Origin: Methanobrevibacter sp.
GTDB taxonomy: Archaea > Methanobacteriota > Methanobacteria > Methanobacteriales > Methanobacteriaceae
Direction of reading: 5' to 3'
DNA length: 64,000 bases
NCBI RefSeq assembly: GCF_030539665.1
Contig: NZ_JAUNXR010000002.1
Coordinates: 247,265 to 311,264, forward strand
The translations under genes were made by a program, and so were the position numbers. The number at the start of each line of letters is the position of its first letter. The first letter of the stretch is position 1. The notes beneath the pieces were generated by a model, which was not told the origin of the DNA, made no database searches, and saw nothing but the letters and a program-made list of their open reading frames with translations. Positions 1 to 10,428 of this stretch are shown here, in pieces.

Positions 1-381
1 TCTGAAAGTTTGATATAATAAAGTAGAAAATGGCTCATCAGAGGCAATTAGCTCTTTAATAAAAACATTTACATTCTCATCCTCAACTCTACTACTGGAA
101 ACATCCATAGACCCCAAATATTCGGAATTCAAATAAAAAATCTTCTTTCTATTATCATTTGAATCAATCTTATAAGAAATTATATTTTCTTCCCTTAAAG
201 ATTTTAAATGGACAGAAATGGTAGATTTAGATTTTCCAGTATTTCTAACAATCTCCTCAAATTCCATCTCATTATTTCTCAACATTTCCAAGATAGTCAA
301 TTTTACTGGACTTTTAACAACATTAATTCCTATATTTCCTTGTTTATTAGAGAAAAATTGAACAGGTTTTAGATTAGTAAT
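1..381 (-). CDS. HTH (ArsR-like) transcriptional regulator, probable V4R-domain type; 3' part lies outside the window
   Basis: The minus-strand frame is open from an in-frame stop near 432 to the window edge, and the C-terminus is missing. Residues about 25-70 form a winged helix-turn-helix (key stretch SPVKLTILEMLRNNEMEF, then a recognition helix with KSKSTISVHLKSLREE). The last visible residues (ELIASDEPFSTLLYQTF) look like the start of a V4R small-molecule-binding domain, as in HTH-V4R regulators of methanogens; that part is inference. The frame has no ATG, GTG or TTG before the DNA-binding region. An ATT at 381-379 sits 5 bases after a perfect AGGTG Shine-Dalgarno at 391-387, so I take ATT as the start. 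The gene diverges from fprA and may control it. The HTH is clear; the V4R assignment and start are tentative. Confidence 0.7.
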   Translation of the reverse strand, partial: MTNLKPVQFFSNKQGNIGINVVKSPVKLTILEMLRNNEMEFEEIVRNTGKSKSTISVHLKSLREENIISYKIDSNDNRKKIFYLNSEYLGSMDVSSSRVEDENVNVFIKELIASDEPFSTLLYQTFR

Positions 382-696
382 GTTTACACCTACTTTTATT
401 GATAAATAATATATGTAAAAAGAATATTAAATAATTAACTATATTTATTTTTTTAAAAAAATCCAATAGAATTAGCCATACCTTTAAAAACAAGATTTAA
501 AATAAAAATGACTAAATTATTGTTAAATTAAAACTATAATGAAAAATCTAACACTATAAATCTTTTATTTTTGATATGGAAAGTTTAGAATTAAAATTAA
601 ACTGTTCGTACAAAACAAAATTATATATATGACATCAAAACAACAATAGTTATAAACAATTAATAAGATTGTTTAATTAAAATTTTTAAAGGTAAT
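382..696. promoter_or_regulatory. Divergent intergenic region between the HTH regulator and fprA
   Basis: This is 315 very AT-rich bases without a convincing ORF. For fprA there is a TATA-like element at about 617-630 (ttatatatat core), which would start transcription near 650-655. For the regulator the best minus-strand TATA-like element is around 439-452, with transcription starting near 420. A perfect 8-bp inverted repeat (TAAACAAT, 7-base spacer, ATTGTTTA) lies at 653-675, at or just past the predicted fprA start point. Promoter positions are read by eye from archaeal spacing rules. Confidence 0.5.
653..675. promoter_or_regulatory. Inverted repeat, candidate operator for fprA
   Basis: TAAACAAT at 653-660 and ATTGTTTA at 668-675 form a perfect 8-bp dyad with a 7-base spacer. 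The centre lies about 40 bases downstream of the TATA-like element and about 35 bases before the fprA start codon. Repressor binding here would block transcription start or elongation. The divergently encoded HTH protein is the obvious candidate binder, but nothing in the sequence proves that. A hairpin in the mRNA leader is the alternative. Confidence 0.4.
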
Positions 697-699
697 ATG

Positions 700-1926
700 A
701 TGAAAGCAAATGCCCAAAAAATAGGCGAAGGCGTATATTGGATTGGTGTGCTCGACTGGGACTTAAGAAGTTACCACGGATACACCTTAGACGGAACAAC
801 TTACAATGCATTTCTCATTTTCGGTGACGAGCATGTAGCATTAATTGACAATGCATACCCTGGAAAAACCGCAGAAATGATGGCTCGTATCGAAGATGCA
901 TTCGAACAAGAAGGAAGAGATGAAGTAATTGTTGATTACATTATTCAAAACCATGTTGAATTAGATCACAGTGGTGTCCTCGTAGATTTACATAAAAGAT
1001 TCCCAGAAGCACCAATTTACTGTTCAAAAATTGCTGTTGACGGACTCTTAAATCATTATCCTGCACTTGAAGGCGCAGATTTCATAACTGTTGGAACTGG
1101 TGATACTTTAGAATTTGATGGAAGAACTTTAGCATTCCTCGATGCATTTTTATTACATTGGCCGGACAGCATGTTTACATTACTTGTTGAAGATGGAATT
1201 TTATTCCCAAATGATGCTTTTGGTCAACACTTATGTTACAACAAAAGATTCGATACTGACATCCCAGAATATGTATTAATGGATGCAACTCAAAAATTCT
1301 ATGCTAACTTAATTACACCACTTTCAAAACTTGTTCTTAAAAAATTCCAAGAAGTTATTGATCTTGGATTACTTGAAGGTATTAAAATGATTGCACCATC
1401 ACACGGTCAAATTTGGACCGACCCTATGAAAGTAATTGACGCTTATACCAAATGGGCAACCGGTGAGTGCGAAGACAAAATCACAATTATCTACGATACC
1501 ATGCATTACTCCACACAAGCAATGGCACACGAAATTGCTGAAGGAGTAATAGCTGCTGGATACGACGTTGAAATGTACTTCTTACACGAAGATGAAAGAA
1601 GTGAAATCGTGAAAAGTATTTTAACCAGTAAAGGAATCGCATTAGGTGACCCTACCATTAACGATGTACCATTCCCAAGTGTTGGAGACATCTTATTATA
1701 CTTAAAAGGTCTCAGATTTGACAGAACAGGCATTGAAAGAAAAGCTATAACCTTCGGTTCCATGGGTGGAAAAGGAGGAGCTCCTGAAGAACTTGCAAAA
1801 GCTCTTGATGAATATGGATTCAGTGTAATAGACAGTCAAGAAATTAAATTCAGACCAAATGAAAGTGACAATACCACTAGCTTTGACTTAGGTAAAAAAT
1901 TAGTTGAAGCATGTAAAAAATTATAG
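700..1926 (+). CDS. fprA: F420H2 oxidase (A-type flavoprotein FprA)
   Basis: This cytoplasmic diiron flavoprotein reduces O2 to water with reduced coenzyme F420, an oxygen-defence reaction known from Methanobrevibacter. The N-terminal metallo-beta-lactamase-like domain (about residues 1-250) carries the diiron motif HVELDH (H85, E87, D89, H90) and later His/Asp ligands in DAFGQH and SHGQIW. The C-terminal flavodoxin domain begins near residue 258 ([14 protein letters not shown], the FMN phosphate loop). The length of 408 aa fits the family. Two ATGs are adjacent at 697 and 700; the second has the better spacing from the AAAGGT Shine-Dalgarno. A rubrerythrin gene follows after 54 bases, probably on the same transcript. 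Confidence 0.93.
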   Translation: MKANAQKIGEGVYWIGVLDWDLRSYHGYTLDGTTYNAFLIFGDEHVALIDNAYPGKTAEMMARIEDAFEQEGRDEVIVDYIIQNHVELDHSGVLVDLHKRFPEAPIYCSKIAVDGLLNHYPALEGADFITVGTGDTLEFDGRTLAFLDAFLLHWPDSMFTLLVEDGILFPNDAFGQHLCYNKRFDTDIPEYVLMDATQKFYANLITPLSKLVLKKFQEVIDLGLLEGIKMIAPSHGQIWTDPMKVIDAYTKWATGECEDKITIIYDTMHYSTQAMAHEIAEGVIAAGYDVEMYFLHEDERSEIVKSILTSKGIALGDPTINDVPFPSVGDILLYLKGLRFDRTGIERKAITFGSMGGKGGAPEELAKALDEYGFSVIDSQEIKFRPNESDNTTSFDLGKKLVEACKKL

Positions 1927-1980
1927 ATAATTTATATAATTGAAATAACAAAAATATTAATATTAATGGAGGTTAATAGA

Positions 1981-2397
1981 ATGGCAATTAAATATGAACA
2001 TAAAATTGGATCAACTAAAGGAACTGGTGTAGAAAAAGAAGTACAAAACAATTTCATGGGAGAAACCCAAGAAGTAGGTATGTACCTTGCAATGTCTAGA
2101 CAAGCATCTAGAGCAGGTTACGGAGAATTAGCTGAAGTATTCAAAAGATTAGCTTGGGAAGAAGCAGAACACGCTGCTAGATTCTGTGAAATGAACGGTG
2201 TTATCGGAGACGACCTCAAAGCAAACATCGAAATGATGTTAGAAGGGGAAAGAATGGCAAACGCTGAAAAAAGAGAAGCTGCTGAAATCGCTGAAGCTGA
2301 AGGTCTCGAAGACGCTGCAACCTTCTTTATGGAAAGTTCCAAAGACGAAGGTCGTCACTACAAAATCTTAGAAGGAATCTTAGAAAGATACTTCTAA
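1981..2397 (+). CDS. Rubrerythrin-type ferritin-like diiron protein (no rubredoxin domain)
   Basis: This 138-residue four-helix ferritin-like protein very likely acts as a peroxidase in oxidative-stress defence. Diiron ligands are visible as [17 protein letters not shown] and the final DEGRH. The usual C-terminal rubredoxin domain is absent, so electrons must come from a separate carrier. The start is set at 1981 because a perfect GGAGGT Shine-Dalgarno (1968-1973) overlaps the upstream in-frame ATG at 1966. Acidic, abundant-protein-like composition and the strong ribosome site suggest high expression. It follows fprA, so O2 and peroxide removal are probably co-expressed. Confidence 0.88.
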   Translation: MAIKYEHKIGSTKGTGVEKEVQNNFMGETQEVGMYLAMSRQASRAGYGELAEVFKRLAWEEAEHAARFCEMNGVIGDDLKANIEMMLEGERMANAEKREAAEIAEAEGLEDAATFFMESSKDEGRHYKILEGILERYF

Positions 2398-2407
2398 ATA
2401 AAATAAA

Positions 2408-2452
2408 AAGAAAGATTTATTCTTTCTTAATTATTTACTTTTTCTTATTTTA
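2408..2452 (+). terminator. Hairpin plus T-rich terminator after the rubrerythrin gene
   Basis: AAGAAAGA (2408-2415) and TCTTTCTT (2421-2428) form a perfect 8-bp stem with a 5-base loop. T-rich sequence follows to about 2452. It begins 11 bases after the rubrerythrin stop codon. Archaeal termination depends mainly on the oligo-T stretch, so the hairpin may be only supportive. Confidence 0.6.
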
Positions 2453-2460
2453 AAAATAAC

Positions 2461-2490
2461 TAAAAAAAAAAATAAGTTTCTATAAGAAAC
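2461..2490 (-). terminator. Hairpin plus T11 terminator after the M50 protease gene
   Basis: Read on the minus strand, GTTTC (2490-2486), a 5-base loop and GAAAC (2480-2476) are followed by an uninterrupted run of eleven T (2472-2462). The stem overlaps the stop codon of the protease gene. Together with the plus-strand terminator at 2408-2452 it insulates two convergent transcripts. Confidence 0.7.
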
Positions 2491-3625
2491 TATAAATAAT
2501 ACTTACAACTATAATAATGGCCAATATAATTGAAACTGCTTTTACGATTGGCTTATATGTTTCTTCTTTCAATTTATAGCTTAGAAGAATTTCAAACATG
2601 TGTCCGCCATCCAATGGTTTTAATGGAAGTAAATTAAATAATCCAATTCCAATATTCAATATAAAAATCCATTGGAATAGCTCAGCTACTGAAAACCAAA
2701 TCCAAGGAAGTTGATTCCCCCATACGGCTGAGACATCTTTGTTTAATTCATAGTGTTTAGTTGCTTGAATTCCAATATATCCTCTAGTATCATTTGATGG
2801 ATTTTTATCAAGATTAATCACATATTCTCCCTGATCAGTTACAATAGAAAGATTTTGATGGGGAGTTGTATTGGCAACTATATTTAAATATTCGTTGGAA
2901 GAACCTACAGATTTATTGTCAATTGACTCGATAATCATTCCTTCCTTTAAAACCTTATCTGCAGGGGAACCTTCAATTACTCTTGATATTGAAATACCGT
3001 CCTCTGAAAACTCGTTCGGGATTATCATTGTTGATACGGCAGAACAAATCAATATCGCAATAAGTGCCAATGTAATGTTTGCCATTGAACCTGCAGTATA
3101 AACTCTTAAACGTGCTAATCTGCTTGCTTCTTTTAATTCTTCTTCATCGGGCTCTACAAATGCTCCTGGAAGAACAGCGAATAATAATAAACCGATTGAT
3201 TTAATGTTGATTTTTTCAACTCTGGCCAAAATACCATGTGAAAATTCATGGACGATTATAACGGTTGCAAGACCTATTAATCCATAGCTAAATGGAACAT
3301 ATATTGTCGAACCGGGCATGTCCACACCAGGCAGAACAATTGAAACTTGAGGTGCCTCAACAATGGTGGATAAGGATTGAATCAGAGTATATGTCATTAA
3401 GACCATGGCCCCATAACAGATTATCAGCCCAATTGTCATGAACCATTTCCAAAATTTTGGAGAAAGATTCGCAATTCCGTTAATAAATCCTCTCAGCCTT
3501 TTTGTTTTCCACATTATGACTGGAAATTCAATTTCAAATCCATGATTGGTAAGTTGCTTTTTAAATGTTAAAGACAATATCCAGATTAAGATGAAAGCTA
3601 TAACATAATACCAAATACCATTCAT
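2480..3625 (-). CDS. M50-family site-2-protease-like membrane metalloprotease
   Basis: This is a predicted intramembrane zinc protease of 381 aa. The first zinc motif HEFSHG is at residues 126-131 inside a membrane helix, and the third-ligand motif LKPLDGGHM lies near residue 340 in another. Hydrophobic segments occur at about 5-22, 62-85, 113-135, 145-155, 172-195, 318-335 and 360-380. A PDZ-like domain lies between about residues 205 and 280 (VIEGSPADKVLKEGMIIESI). Such proteases cut membrane-anchored regulators or clear membrane proteins; the substrate here is unknown. It is the last gene of the ileS-purL-moeA operon, 16 bases after moeA, with Shine-Dalgarno GGTAGTG before the ATG. Confidence 0.88.
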   Translation of the reverse strand: MNGIWYYVIAFILIWILSLTFKKQLTNHGFEIEFPVIMWKTKRLRGFINGIANLSPKFWKWFMTIGLIICYGAMVLMTYTLIQSLSTIVEAPQVSIVLPGVDMPGSTIYVPFSYGLIGLATVIIVHEFSHGILARVEKINIKSIGLLLFAVLPGAFVEPDEEELKEASRLARLRVYTAGSMANITLALIAILICSAVSTMIIPNEFSEDGISISRVIEGSPADKVLKEGMIIESIDNKSVGSSNEYLNIVANTTPHQNLSIVTDQGEYVINLDKNPSNDTRGYIGIQATKHYELNKDVSAVWGNQLPWIWFSVAELFQWIFILNIGIGLFNLLPLKPLDGGHMFEILLSYKLKEETYKPIVKAVSIILAIIIVVSIIYSFL

Positions 3626-3641
3626 TAAAACACTACCTTAA

Positions 3642-4859
3642 CTACCAAGTCATTGAATCAAAAAAGACAACGTCAATTATATCATCTTTCTGATATCCTT
3701 CATCATTTTCATCTATTATGATATAGCTGTTCGCCTCTACCATCGAACGAATTATACCAGAACCCCTATTCAAAACATGTTTTGCAGTGTCATCATCTGA
3801 AACCGCCCTAATGAAATCTGTCCTTCCAAGCTGTGAAGGAATCTTAAGCTGTGATACCCTTTCAACAATTTCAAAATCAAATTTGCGACCTTGCATTTCA
3901 AAAAGATATTTCCTGGCAAACATGTCAAATTGAGACATGGCAGCAACAGGCTGACCTGAAAAAGCAAAAACCATAGTATCATTTACAATTCCAGCACCAA
4001 ATGGTTTTCCCGGTCTAATTGATACGCCATGAAGTAAAACTTCACCCAAATCTTCAACAACGTCAAGAACAACATCACCTTTAGATAATGCAGTTCCCCC
4101 AGTAGTCATTACAACATCATACTCTTTAGATGCTTCTTCAATAGCAATTTTAACATCCTCAAATGTATCCCTTGCTCTTCCAATACTAAAAACAGCCCCA
4201 GAGTCTTCTATCATTGATGATATGGTAAATTGATTAGAATTAATGATTTGTGCAGGTTTCAAATCTTCTTTAGTTGGTTCCACAAGTTCATTTCCAGTAA
4301 TAATCAATTTGACTCTAGGTTTTTCATAAACTTTAACTTCCCCATAACCAGCAGAAGCTATCAGACCCATTTCCTGATATCTAATAAAAGTGTTAGGAGG
4401 CAAAACCACATCTCCTTTTTTAATATCTTCTGCCTTAGGGCTTACATTCTCACCAGGAGTAACTTGAGAGGTTATTGTAACCTCATCCCCTTCAGTTGTA
4501 GTGTATTCTTTCATTAAAACAGCATCAGCCCCATCTGGAATAGGTGCTCCTGTAGCTATTATAATAGCTTCGTTTTCTCCCACTGTTTTATTAGATTCAG
4601 AACCAGCACCAATCATATCAACAATTTTGAAAGTTTTAGGTGCTGAATTAGAAGCGCCAAAAGTATTCTCAGCCTTTACAGCAAAACCATCCATAGCAGA
4701 TTTATCGAATGGAGGAGAATCATGAAAAGATAAAATTTCTTCAGCCAATACTCTTTTATGAGCTTCTTTTAAAGGAACAACTTCACTTCCCATTACTTTT
4801 TGATGAGAATAAATTTTCTCACGTGCCTCATTAATTGAATCTAATTTAGAAAGAAACAT
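3642..4859 (-). CDS. moeA: Molybdopterin molybdenumtransferase MoeA
   Basis: MoeA inserts molybdate (or tungstate) into adenylylated molybdopterin, forming the cofactor needed by formylmethanofuran and formate dehydrogenases. The 405-aa protein shows the MoeA order: N-terminal domain with SFHDSPPFDKSAMDGFAV, a central MoCF domain with MTTGGTALSKGD and the GQPVAAM segment, and a C-terminal beta domain. The length is normal for the family. It lies 12 bases downstream of purL and 16 bases upstream of the M50 protease. Methanogens often have two MoeA copies, one possibly for tungsten; the metal preference cannot be told here. Confidence 0.93.
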   Translation of the reverse strand: MFLSKLDSINEAREKIYSHQKVMGSEVVPLKEAHKRVLAEEILSFHDSPPFDKSAMDGFAVKAENTFGASNSAPKTFKIVDMIGAGSESNKTVGENEAIIIATGAPIPDGADAVLMKEYTTTEGDEVTITSQVTPGENVSPKAEDIKKGDVVLPPNTFIRYQEMGLIASAGYGEVKVYEKPRVKLIITGNELVEPTKEDLKPAQIINSNQFTISSMIEDSGAVFSIGRARDTFEDVKIAIEEASKEYDVVMTTGGTALSKGDVVLDVVEDLGEVLLHGVSIRPGKPFGAGIVNDTMVFAFSGQPVAAMSQFDMFARKYLFEMQGRKFDFEIVERVSQLKIPSQLGRTDFIRAVSDDDTAKHVLNRGSGIIRSMVEANSYIIIDENDEGYQKDDIIDVVFFDSMTW

Positions 4860-4871
4860 ACAAACACCATT

Positions 4872-7028
4872 TTAAAAAGCCATATACTTTTCCAATACTC
4901 CATGATAAGCATCATCTAATTCTTTAACAGAAATATCTACATTTTCTGATAATTTTAATGAATCTCCTTTAACTTCACCGATTACTGCAACTGGAACATT
5001 AATTTTTTCTAATATTTCATCAACAGCATCTGATTTTACGGTTACAATATATCTTCCATGAGATTCGCTGTATAAAAGTTCAGCTACATCCAATTCATCA
5101 TTAGTTGGAATTGAAGTCACATCAACTTCACAACCAATTCCTGATTTTAGAGCCATCTCAGAAAGGGCAATGATGATTCCACCTGCAGATACATCATGAA
5201 CTGCAGTAATATTCTTATCAGAATCCTCTTCAATAATATTTAAAATTGTCTCACCATTAGATACTTCTTGATCAACTCTTACTCTTGGAGCCATTCCATC
5301 TTCAATATCATAAACTGTTCTTAAATATTCGGATCCGCCTAACTCATCATAGGTTTCACCAATTATTAATATTTTATCTCCTTCATCTTTAAAGTCCATG
5401 GTTCTGATGTTTTCAATGTTTTCAACACCAATAACACCCACTGCAGGTGTTGGATTAATTTTAACTCCTTCTGTTTCATTGTAGAAACTTACATTTCCAC
5501 TAATAACTGGCGCATTGAATTTGTCAGCAACCTCTGACATTCCCTCAATACAAGTTTTGAATTGCCATAATACGTCAGGTTTTTCAGGATTTCCAAAGTT
5601 AAGACAGTCAACGACAGCATAAGGAGTAGCTCCCATTGAAATTACGTTACGAATAGCTTCTGCAACAGAACCTGCTCCACCATGGTATGGAGACAATTTG
5701 GTATGAATTGTATTGGAATCGGTTGTAAGTGCAATAGCAGTTTCATCATCGATTCTTAAAACAGCAGCATCATCACCAGGTTTTACCACAGTCCTTACTT
5801 GAACTTCATGGTCGTATTGTTTGTATACCCACTGTTTACTTGCAATATTTGGTGAAGATAAAATCTTAATCAAGGATTCTTCTATATCAACATGATCTAC
5901 TTCTATTTTATCCATGTTTTCAGGAATCTCTTCTAAATCACGGTCAATTGATGGCGGATCAGCTAAAAGAATTGTTGGAAGGTTAGCTAACTCTTCCCCA
6001 TCATCAATAATAACCATATTGTTTCCTTCGGTAACTTCCCCAATAACAGTGGAAACGATTTCGTGTTTATCACATATTTCTTGAGCTTTTTCAACATCAT
6101 CAGGATTTAATACAAATACCATTCTTTCTTGTGATTCAGAAAGCATGATTTCATATGGTGTCATTCCATCTTCTCTTAAAGGAATTGCCCTCAAATCTAC
6201 TTTAGCACCATTTTGTGAAGAGTCTGCAAGTTCAGATATACAACAAGTTAAACCTCCACCACCTAAGTCTTTAACACCACTAACATCAATGTTTTCTAAA
6301 ATTTCCAATGAAGCTTCAAGCACTCTTTTTTTGGTGAATGGATCAGCAACCTGTACTGCTGGACGGTCTTCAGTTTCACTGTCGGAAGTAAGTTCCTCAG
6401 ATGCAAAGGTAACTCCATGAATACCATCACGACCGGTAGTTCCACCCATCAAAAAGAATACATCTCCAACATTGGGAGCTATACCCCTTACGATTTTATC
6501 TTTTTCAACAAGTCCTACACACATAACATTTACAAGAGGGTTAGTTCTAAAAGATTCATCAAATTCAACTTCTCCTGCAACTGTAGGGACACCTACTCTA
6601 TTTCCGTAGTCTGATATCCCTTTTACAACATGTTCAAACAGGTATCTTGATTTTTCATCATCCAATGGTCCAAAACGAAGTGAATCAAGTAATGCAATTG
6701 GCATTGCACCCATAGATATAATATCTCTTAAAATTCCACCAATACCAGTTCCTGCTCCCCCATAAGGTTCAATAGCTGATGGGTGATTATGACTTTCCAT
6801 TCCAACAGCCAATGCATATTTATCGGTTACTGATACAAGTCCTGCATCATCACCAGGACCCAATATAATATTTTCTCCTTCAGTTGGGAAACATCTGAGC
6901 ATTGGTCTGCTGCTTTTATAAGAACAGTGCTCTGAAAACATTACATCTAACATTCCCTCTTCTAAAGAGTTCATTTCTCTTTTAAGAATTCCTTGAATAT
7001 ATTCAATTTCAGAATCTTCTAAAACCAT
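4872..7028 (-). CDS. purL: Phosphoribosylformylglycinamidine synthase subunit PurL
   Basis: PurL makes formylglycinamidine ribonucleotide in purine biosynthesis and uses ammonia delivered by PurQ with PurS. The 718-aa size is that of the small, three-subunit type. The catalytic histidine motif SEHCSYKS is at residues 32-39. The repeated AIRS-like halves each show a glycine-rich nucleotide segment (GPGDDAG and KPGDDAA) and a DVSAGG or DLGGGG motif. The start has an AGGTG site 7 bases upstream. It lies 13 bases after ileS and 12 bases before moeA, so it is in one transcript. Confidence 0.96.
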   Translation of the reverse strand: MVLEDSEIEYIQGILKREMNSLEEGMLDVMFSEHCSYKSSRPMLRCFPTEGENIILGPGDDAGLVSVTDKYALAVGMESHNHPSAIEPYGGAGTGIGGILRDIISMGAMPIALLDSLRFGPLDDEKSRYLFEHVVKGISDYGNRVGVPTVAGEVEFDESFRTNPLVNVMCVGLVEKDKIVRGIAPNVGDVFFLMGGTTGRDGIHGVTFASEELTSDSETEDRPAVQVADPFTKKRVLEASLEILENIDVSGVKDLGGGGLTCCISELADSSQNGAKVDLRAIPLREDGMTPYEIMLSESQERMVFVLNPDDVEKAQEICDKHEIVSTVIGEVTEGNNMVIIDDGEELANLPTILLADPPSIDRDLEEIPENMDKIEVDHVDIEESLIKILSSPNIASKQWVYKQYDHEVQVRTVVKPGDDAAVLRIDDETAIALTTDSNTIHTKLSPYHGGAGSVAEAIRNVISMGATPYAVVDCLNFGNPEKPDVLWQFKTCIEGMSEVADKFNAPVISGNVSFYNETEGVKINPTPAVGVIGVENIENIRTMDFKDEGDKILIIGETYDELGGSEYLRTVYDIEDGMAPRVRVDQEVSNGETILNIIEEDSDKNITAVHDVSAGGIIIALSEMALKSGIGCEVDVTSIPTNDELDVAELLYSESHGRYIVTVKSDAVDEILEKINVPVAVIGEVKGDSLKLSENVDISVKELDDAYHGVLEKYMAF

Positions 7029-7041
7029 ATTTAAACACCTT

Positions 7042-10000
7042 TTATAGTTTTATTACATGTATACAGACTTCTTCACCCTCAATATCCCAATTTTTAAGAT
7101 AGTGGTTAGGGTCGTCGTTTTTAGTTAATTCACAACTTTCACAGTCTTCAATATCAGAAACGATTAAAGTACGTGCTCTAACTTCATTAATTATAAATTT
7201 AATTTGTGGCATTACCCAATCCTTGAATTTGGTTGTTGTTTTAATCATGACATCAATGTTAGCTTCAACATCCAAATCAAGATCTTTTCTCATGTCTTGA
7301 ATTCTTCTAATAAGCTCACGTGCCATAGCTTCTTCCATGATTTCTGGAGTAATATTGGTATTTACGAATACGTTTCCTCCTTCAAATTCTGAGCTTACGA
7401 AGTCATCAGGAAGTTCAGTATCAAATAAAATATCATCACTGGTAAGTTCAAAGGTTTTTCCATCTTCTTCTATAATGAATAAATCATTTTCTTCGAGTTC
7501 TGCTTTTACTTGATTTCCATCAGCCGCTTCTAAGAATTTTTTAACAATACCCATGTCTCCCTTAAGTCTTGGACCTAATGTTTTGAGATTTGGTTTTGAT
7601 ATGAATGAAAGATTTTCAAATTCAGTAGCAGTTATGACTTCTTTGGTATTGGATTGGTCTTTTATGATTTCTTTTAAGTCGTCAATAGCTGTTAATACAT
7701 CAGCATCCTGTGATACGATTGTAATGTCACTTACTGGCCATCTGAGTTTATATCTTGCAATGTCTCTTGCCCTAGCTGCCGCTTCAATTACTTCACGCAC
7801 AACATCCATTTTAGATTCTAACTCTTCATCAATTGCATCTTCATCATAGCCCCAATCATTCATATGAATACTTTCATTTGCATTCTCATCAATGCCTAAA
7901 ACAAGATTTTCATAGATGTATTCAGTTATATGTGGTGCAATCGGTGCTAAAACATTGATTAATTTAACTAAAGCAGTATAGAGACTGTAATATGCACCTA
8001 GTTTATCTGGATCGTCACTTTCAACCCAAGTTCTTCCACGAATTAATCTTACATACCAACGACTTAAATCTTCTAATATGAAATTATTAATTTTACGAGT
8101 AGCCTTATGGAAGAATAAGTTATCTAAATCTTCAGCCACCTCTTTTACAAGACTATTGGCTCTTGAAATAATCCATCTATCTTCATCACGAAGTGTATAA
8201 TCTCCTTCTTTAAGGTTTGTTGGATTAAATTTGTCTAAAGACATGTAGGTTGTTGAAAATACATAAACATTCCATAAGATGTTAAACATTTTATTGATAT
8301 TATTTAATTCATCCCAAACGAATTTAAGGTCATCCCATGGTTTGCTTGCCCAAAGCAAGTAGAATCTTAAAACATCGGCACCATATTTCTCAATAACTTC
8401 TTCTGGTGCAACTACATTTCCTAAAGATTTACTCATTTTTTTACCGTCTTCATCTAAGACAAAACCATGCATTAAAACTTTTTTATAAGGTACTTGATCA
8501 AGTGCAATCACTCCAGTACCTAATTGAGAATAGAACCATCCTCTGGTTTGGTCATGACCCTCTGTAATGAAATCATATGGGAACCATTGATTGAATTTGT
8601 CTTGTTCTTGAGGATAGTATAATGATGCCCAACCAGCTACTCCTGAATCAATCCATACATCTAAAACATCAGGAATTCTTTCAACGGTAGCTCCACACTT
8701 ATCACATTTCATTTGAATTTCATCCACATAAGGTCTGTGAACCAATTCCTCATCATCAACATCAATTTCATTTAATGACTGTTCTTTAAGCTCAGCAACA
8801 GAACCTACTACTTTCAATTCTCCACAATCAGGACATTCCCATATAGGAATTGGAATACCCCAGTATCTTTGTCTTGAAATAGTCCAATCTTTAGCATTGT
8901 CCACCCAATCTCTAAATCTTCCTTCACCAGCCCATTTAGGGACCCAGTCTACTTGTTCGAGTTGATCTAACATTTGTTGTTTAATGTCAGTTACTTTTAA
9001 GAACCATTGTTTGGTAGCTAAATATATAATAGGAGTTTTACATCTCCAACATACACCAAACCTATGCTCGATTGTTTCATTTTTATGCATTAAATCTTTA
9101 TCAAGTAAATCTTGGATAATTTCAGAATTAGCATCCTTACAGAATTGTTCAGCGTATTTTCCAGCTTCTTCAGTATAGTTACCGCTTTCATCAACGGGAC
9201 AGAAAATTGGCAAATCAAATTCTTTTCCAAGTTCAAAATCGTCTGGCCCATGTCCAGGTGCAGTATGTACAAGACCTGTACCTTCTCCAAGTTCAACATG
9301 GTCCCCAGGCAATATTGTGTGTACATGTTCAGTTCCTTCCAACTCCAATTGTACAGGAACTTCAGAACCTAAAGGATAATCATATTTTGTATCTATTAAA
9401 GTGTCACCTTTTACAACTTTAATAATTTCATAAACATCTTCATATTCTTCAATGATTTTATCTTCTTCCCCTTCTTCCTCTGCAGGAACTTTAGTTTTAT
9501 ATACTAACTGTGAAGGGCCTAAAACAGTTTCAACAAGATTTTCAGCTAATATTAAAATTTGACCATCAATTTCAACAAATGCATAATCAAAATCAGGATT
9601 GATTGCAATAGCTAAGTTAGATGGAAGTGTCCAAGGTGTAGTAGTCCACACAAGGAAATATTCAGGCAAATCGTTATCTTCAATTAGTTTTTCACTTACT
9701 GGGAATTTAACAAAAATAGATGGATCTTCGCTTTCAGTATAATCAATTTCAGCAGCTGCAAGAGCTGTTTCACAATGAGGACACCAGCTAATTACTCTTT
9801 TATCGTTTACAAGCAAATCTTTTTCATTAGCTCTTTTTAAAGTCCACCATGCAGATTCCATGTATTTAGGATCAAGAGTCATATACGGATCTTCCCAATT
9901 CATCCAAACTCCCAAATCATCAAATTCATGTTCCATTGCCACTTTATTGTCCATTGCAAACTCTTTACATTTGTCTACAAAAGTAGCTATTCCAATGTCT

Positions 10001-10329
10001 TCAATTTCTTGTTTACTTTTAATACCCATTAGCTGCTCTACCTTATGTTCAATCGGAAGACCATGCATATCCCATCCAGCTTGTCTTCTTAAATTGAAAC
10101 CATTCATACTTTTAAATCTCAAATATGAATCTTTAATTACTTTATTCCAAGCAGTCCCTAAGTGTATTTTACCACTACAATATGGAGGTCCGTCTAAAAA
10201 TGAATATTGAGGACCATTAGCTCTTAATTTATTTACTTTTGCAAAGGTGTCATTTTCCTTCCAAAAGTTTTGAATAGCTTTTTCAACTGTTTTATGATTA
10301 TATGATTTTTCTGCCTCTTGTATTGGCAT
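7042..10329 (-). CDS. ileS: Isoleucyl-tRNA synthetase
   Basis: This is a class I aminoacyl-tRNA synthetase charging tRNA-Ile. The HIGH-type signature is HLGT at residues 56-59 within [10 protein letters not shown], and KMSKS appears in [13 protein letters not shown] in the second half. The CP1 editing domain is present ([12 protein letters not shown]). Zinc-binding cysteine pairs occur in CPDCGE and CDKCGA. The 1095-residue length is normal for archaeal or eukaryotic-type IleRS. It is the first gene of a minus-strand operon with purL, moeA and the M50 protease, with an AGGAG site before the ATG. Grouping with purine and molybdopterin genes looks like convenience rather than pathway logic. Confidence 0.97.
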   Translation of the reverse strand: MPIQEAEKSYNHKTVEKAIQNFWKENDTFAKVNKLRANGPQYSFLDGPPYCSGKIHLGTAWNKVIKDSYLRFKSMNGFNLRRQAGWDMHGLPIEHKVEQLMGIKSKQEIEDIGIATFVDKCKEFAMDNKVAMEHEFDDLGVWMNWEDPYMTLDPKYMESAWWTLKRANEKDLLVNDKRVISWCPHCETALAAAEIDYTESEDPSIFVKFPVSEKLIEDNDLPEYFLVWTTTPWTLPSNLAIAINPDFDYAFVEIDGQILILAENLVETVLGPSQLVYKTKVPAEEEGEEDKIIEEYEDVYEIIKVVKGDTLIDTKYDYPLGSEVPVQLELEGTEHVHTILPGDHVELGEGTGLVHTAPGHGPDDFELGKEFDLPIFCPVDESGNYTEEAGKYAEQFCKDANSEIIQDLLDKDLMHKNETIEHRFGVCWRCKTPIIYLATKQWFLKVTDIKQQMLDQLEQVDWVPKWAGEGRFRDWVDNAKDWTISRQRYWGIPIPIWECPDCGELKVVGSVAELKEQSLNEIDVDDEELVHRPYVDEIQMKCDKCGATVERIPDVLDVWIDSGVAGWASLYYPQEQDKFNQWFPYDFITEGHDQTRGWFYSQLGTGVIALDQVPYKKVLMHGFVLDEDGKKMSKSLGNVVAPEEVIEKYGADVLRFYLLWASKPWDDLKFVWDELNNINKMFNILWNVYVFSTTYMSLDKFNPTNLKEGDYTLRDEDRWIISRANSLVKEVAEDLDNLFFHKATRKINNFILEDLSRWYVRLIRGRTWVESDDPDKLGAYYSLYTALVKLINVLAPIAPHITEYIYENLVLGIDENANESIHMNDWGYDEDAIDEELESKMDVVREVIEAAARARDIARYKLRWPVSDITIVSQDADVLTAIDDLKEIIKDQSNTKEVITATEFENLSFISKPNLKTLGPRLKGDMGIVKKFLEAADGNQVKAELEENDLFIIEEDGKTFELTSDDILFDTELPDDFVSSEFEGGNVFVNTNITPEIMEEAMARELIRRIQDMRKDLDLDVEANIDVMIKTTTKFKDWVMPQIKFIINEVRARTLIVSDIEDCESCELTKNDDPNHYLKNWDIEGEEVCIHVIKL

Positions 10330-10377
10330 TTTAATTCTCCTTTAGATTATAAAATAAACTAATATTTCAAATAAAAG

Positions 10378-10428
10378 TAAAAAAAGTTAAAAAAATGTAA
10401 AAAATGAGTAAAGAAAAAGGAAAATTAT
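10378..10428 (-). terminator. Oligo-T terminator region after SAM synthetase
   Basis: On the minus strand the 50 bases after the SAM synthetase stop codon contain four successive T-rich tracts (runs of five to seven T separated by a few bases), the typical archaeal termination pattern. No strong stem is visible. The ileS promoter and ribosome site must lie in the remaining bases up to 10330. Confidence 0.5.

Noticed and set aside
9860..10210. A 116-codon plus-strand frame opposite ileS
   Set aside because: It is fully covered by the conserved IleRS N-terminal region, including the HIGH motif, so it is a shadow.
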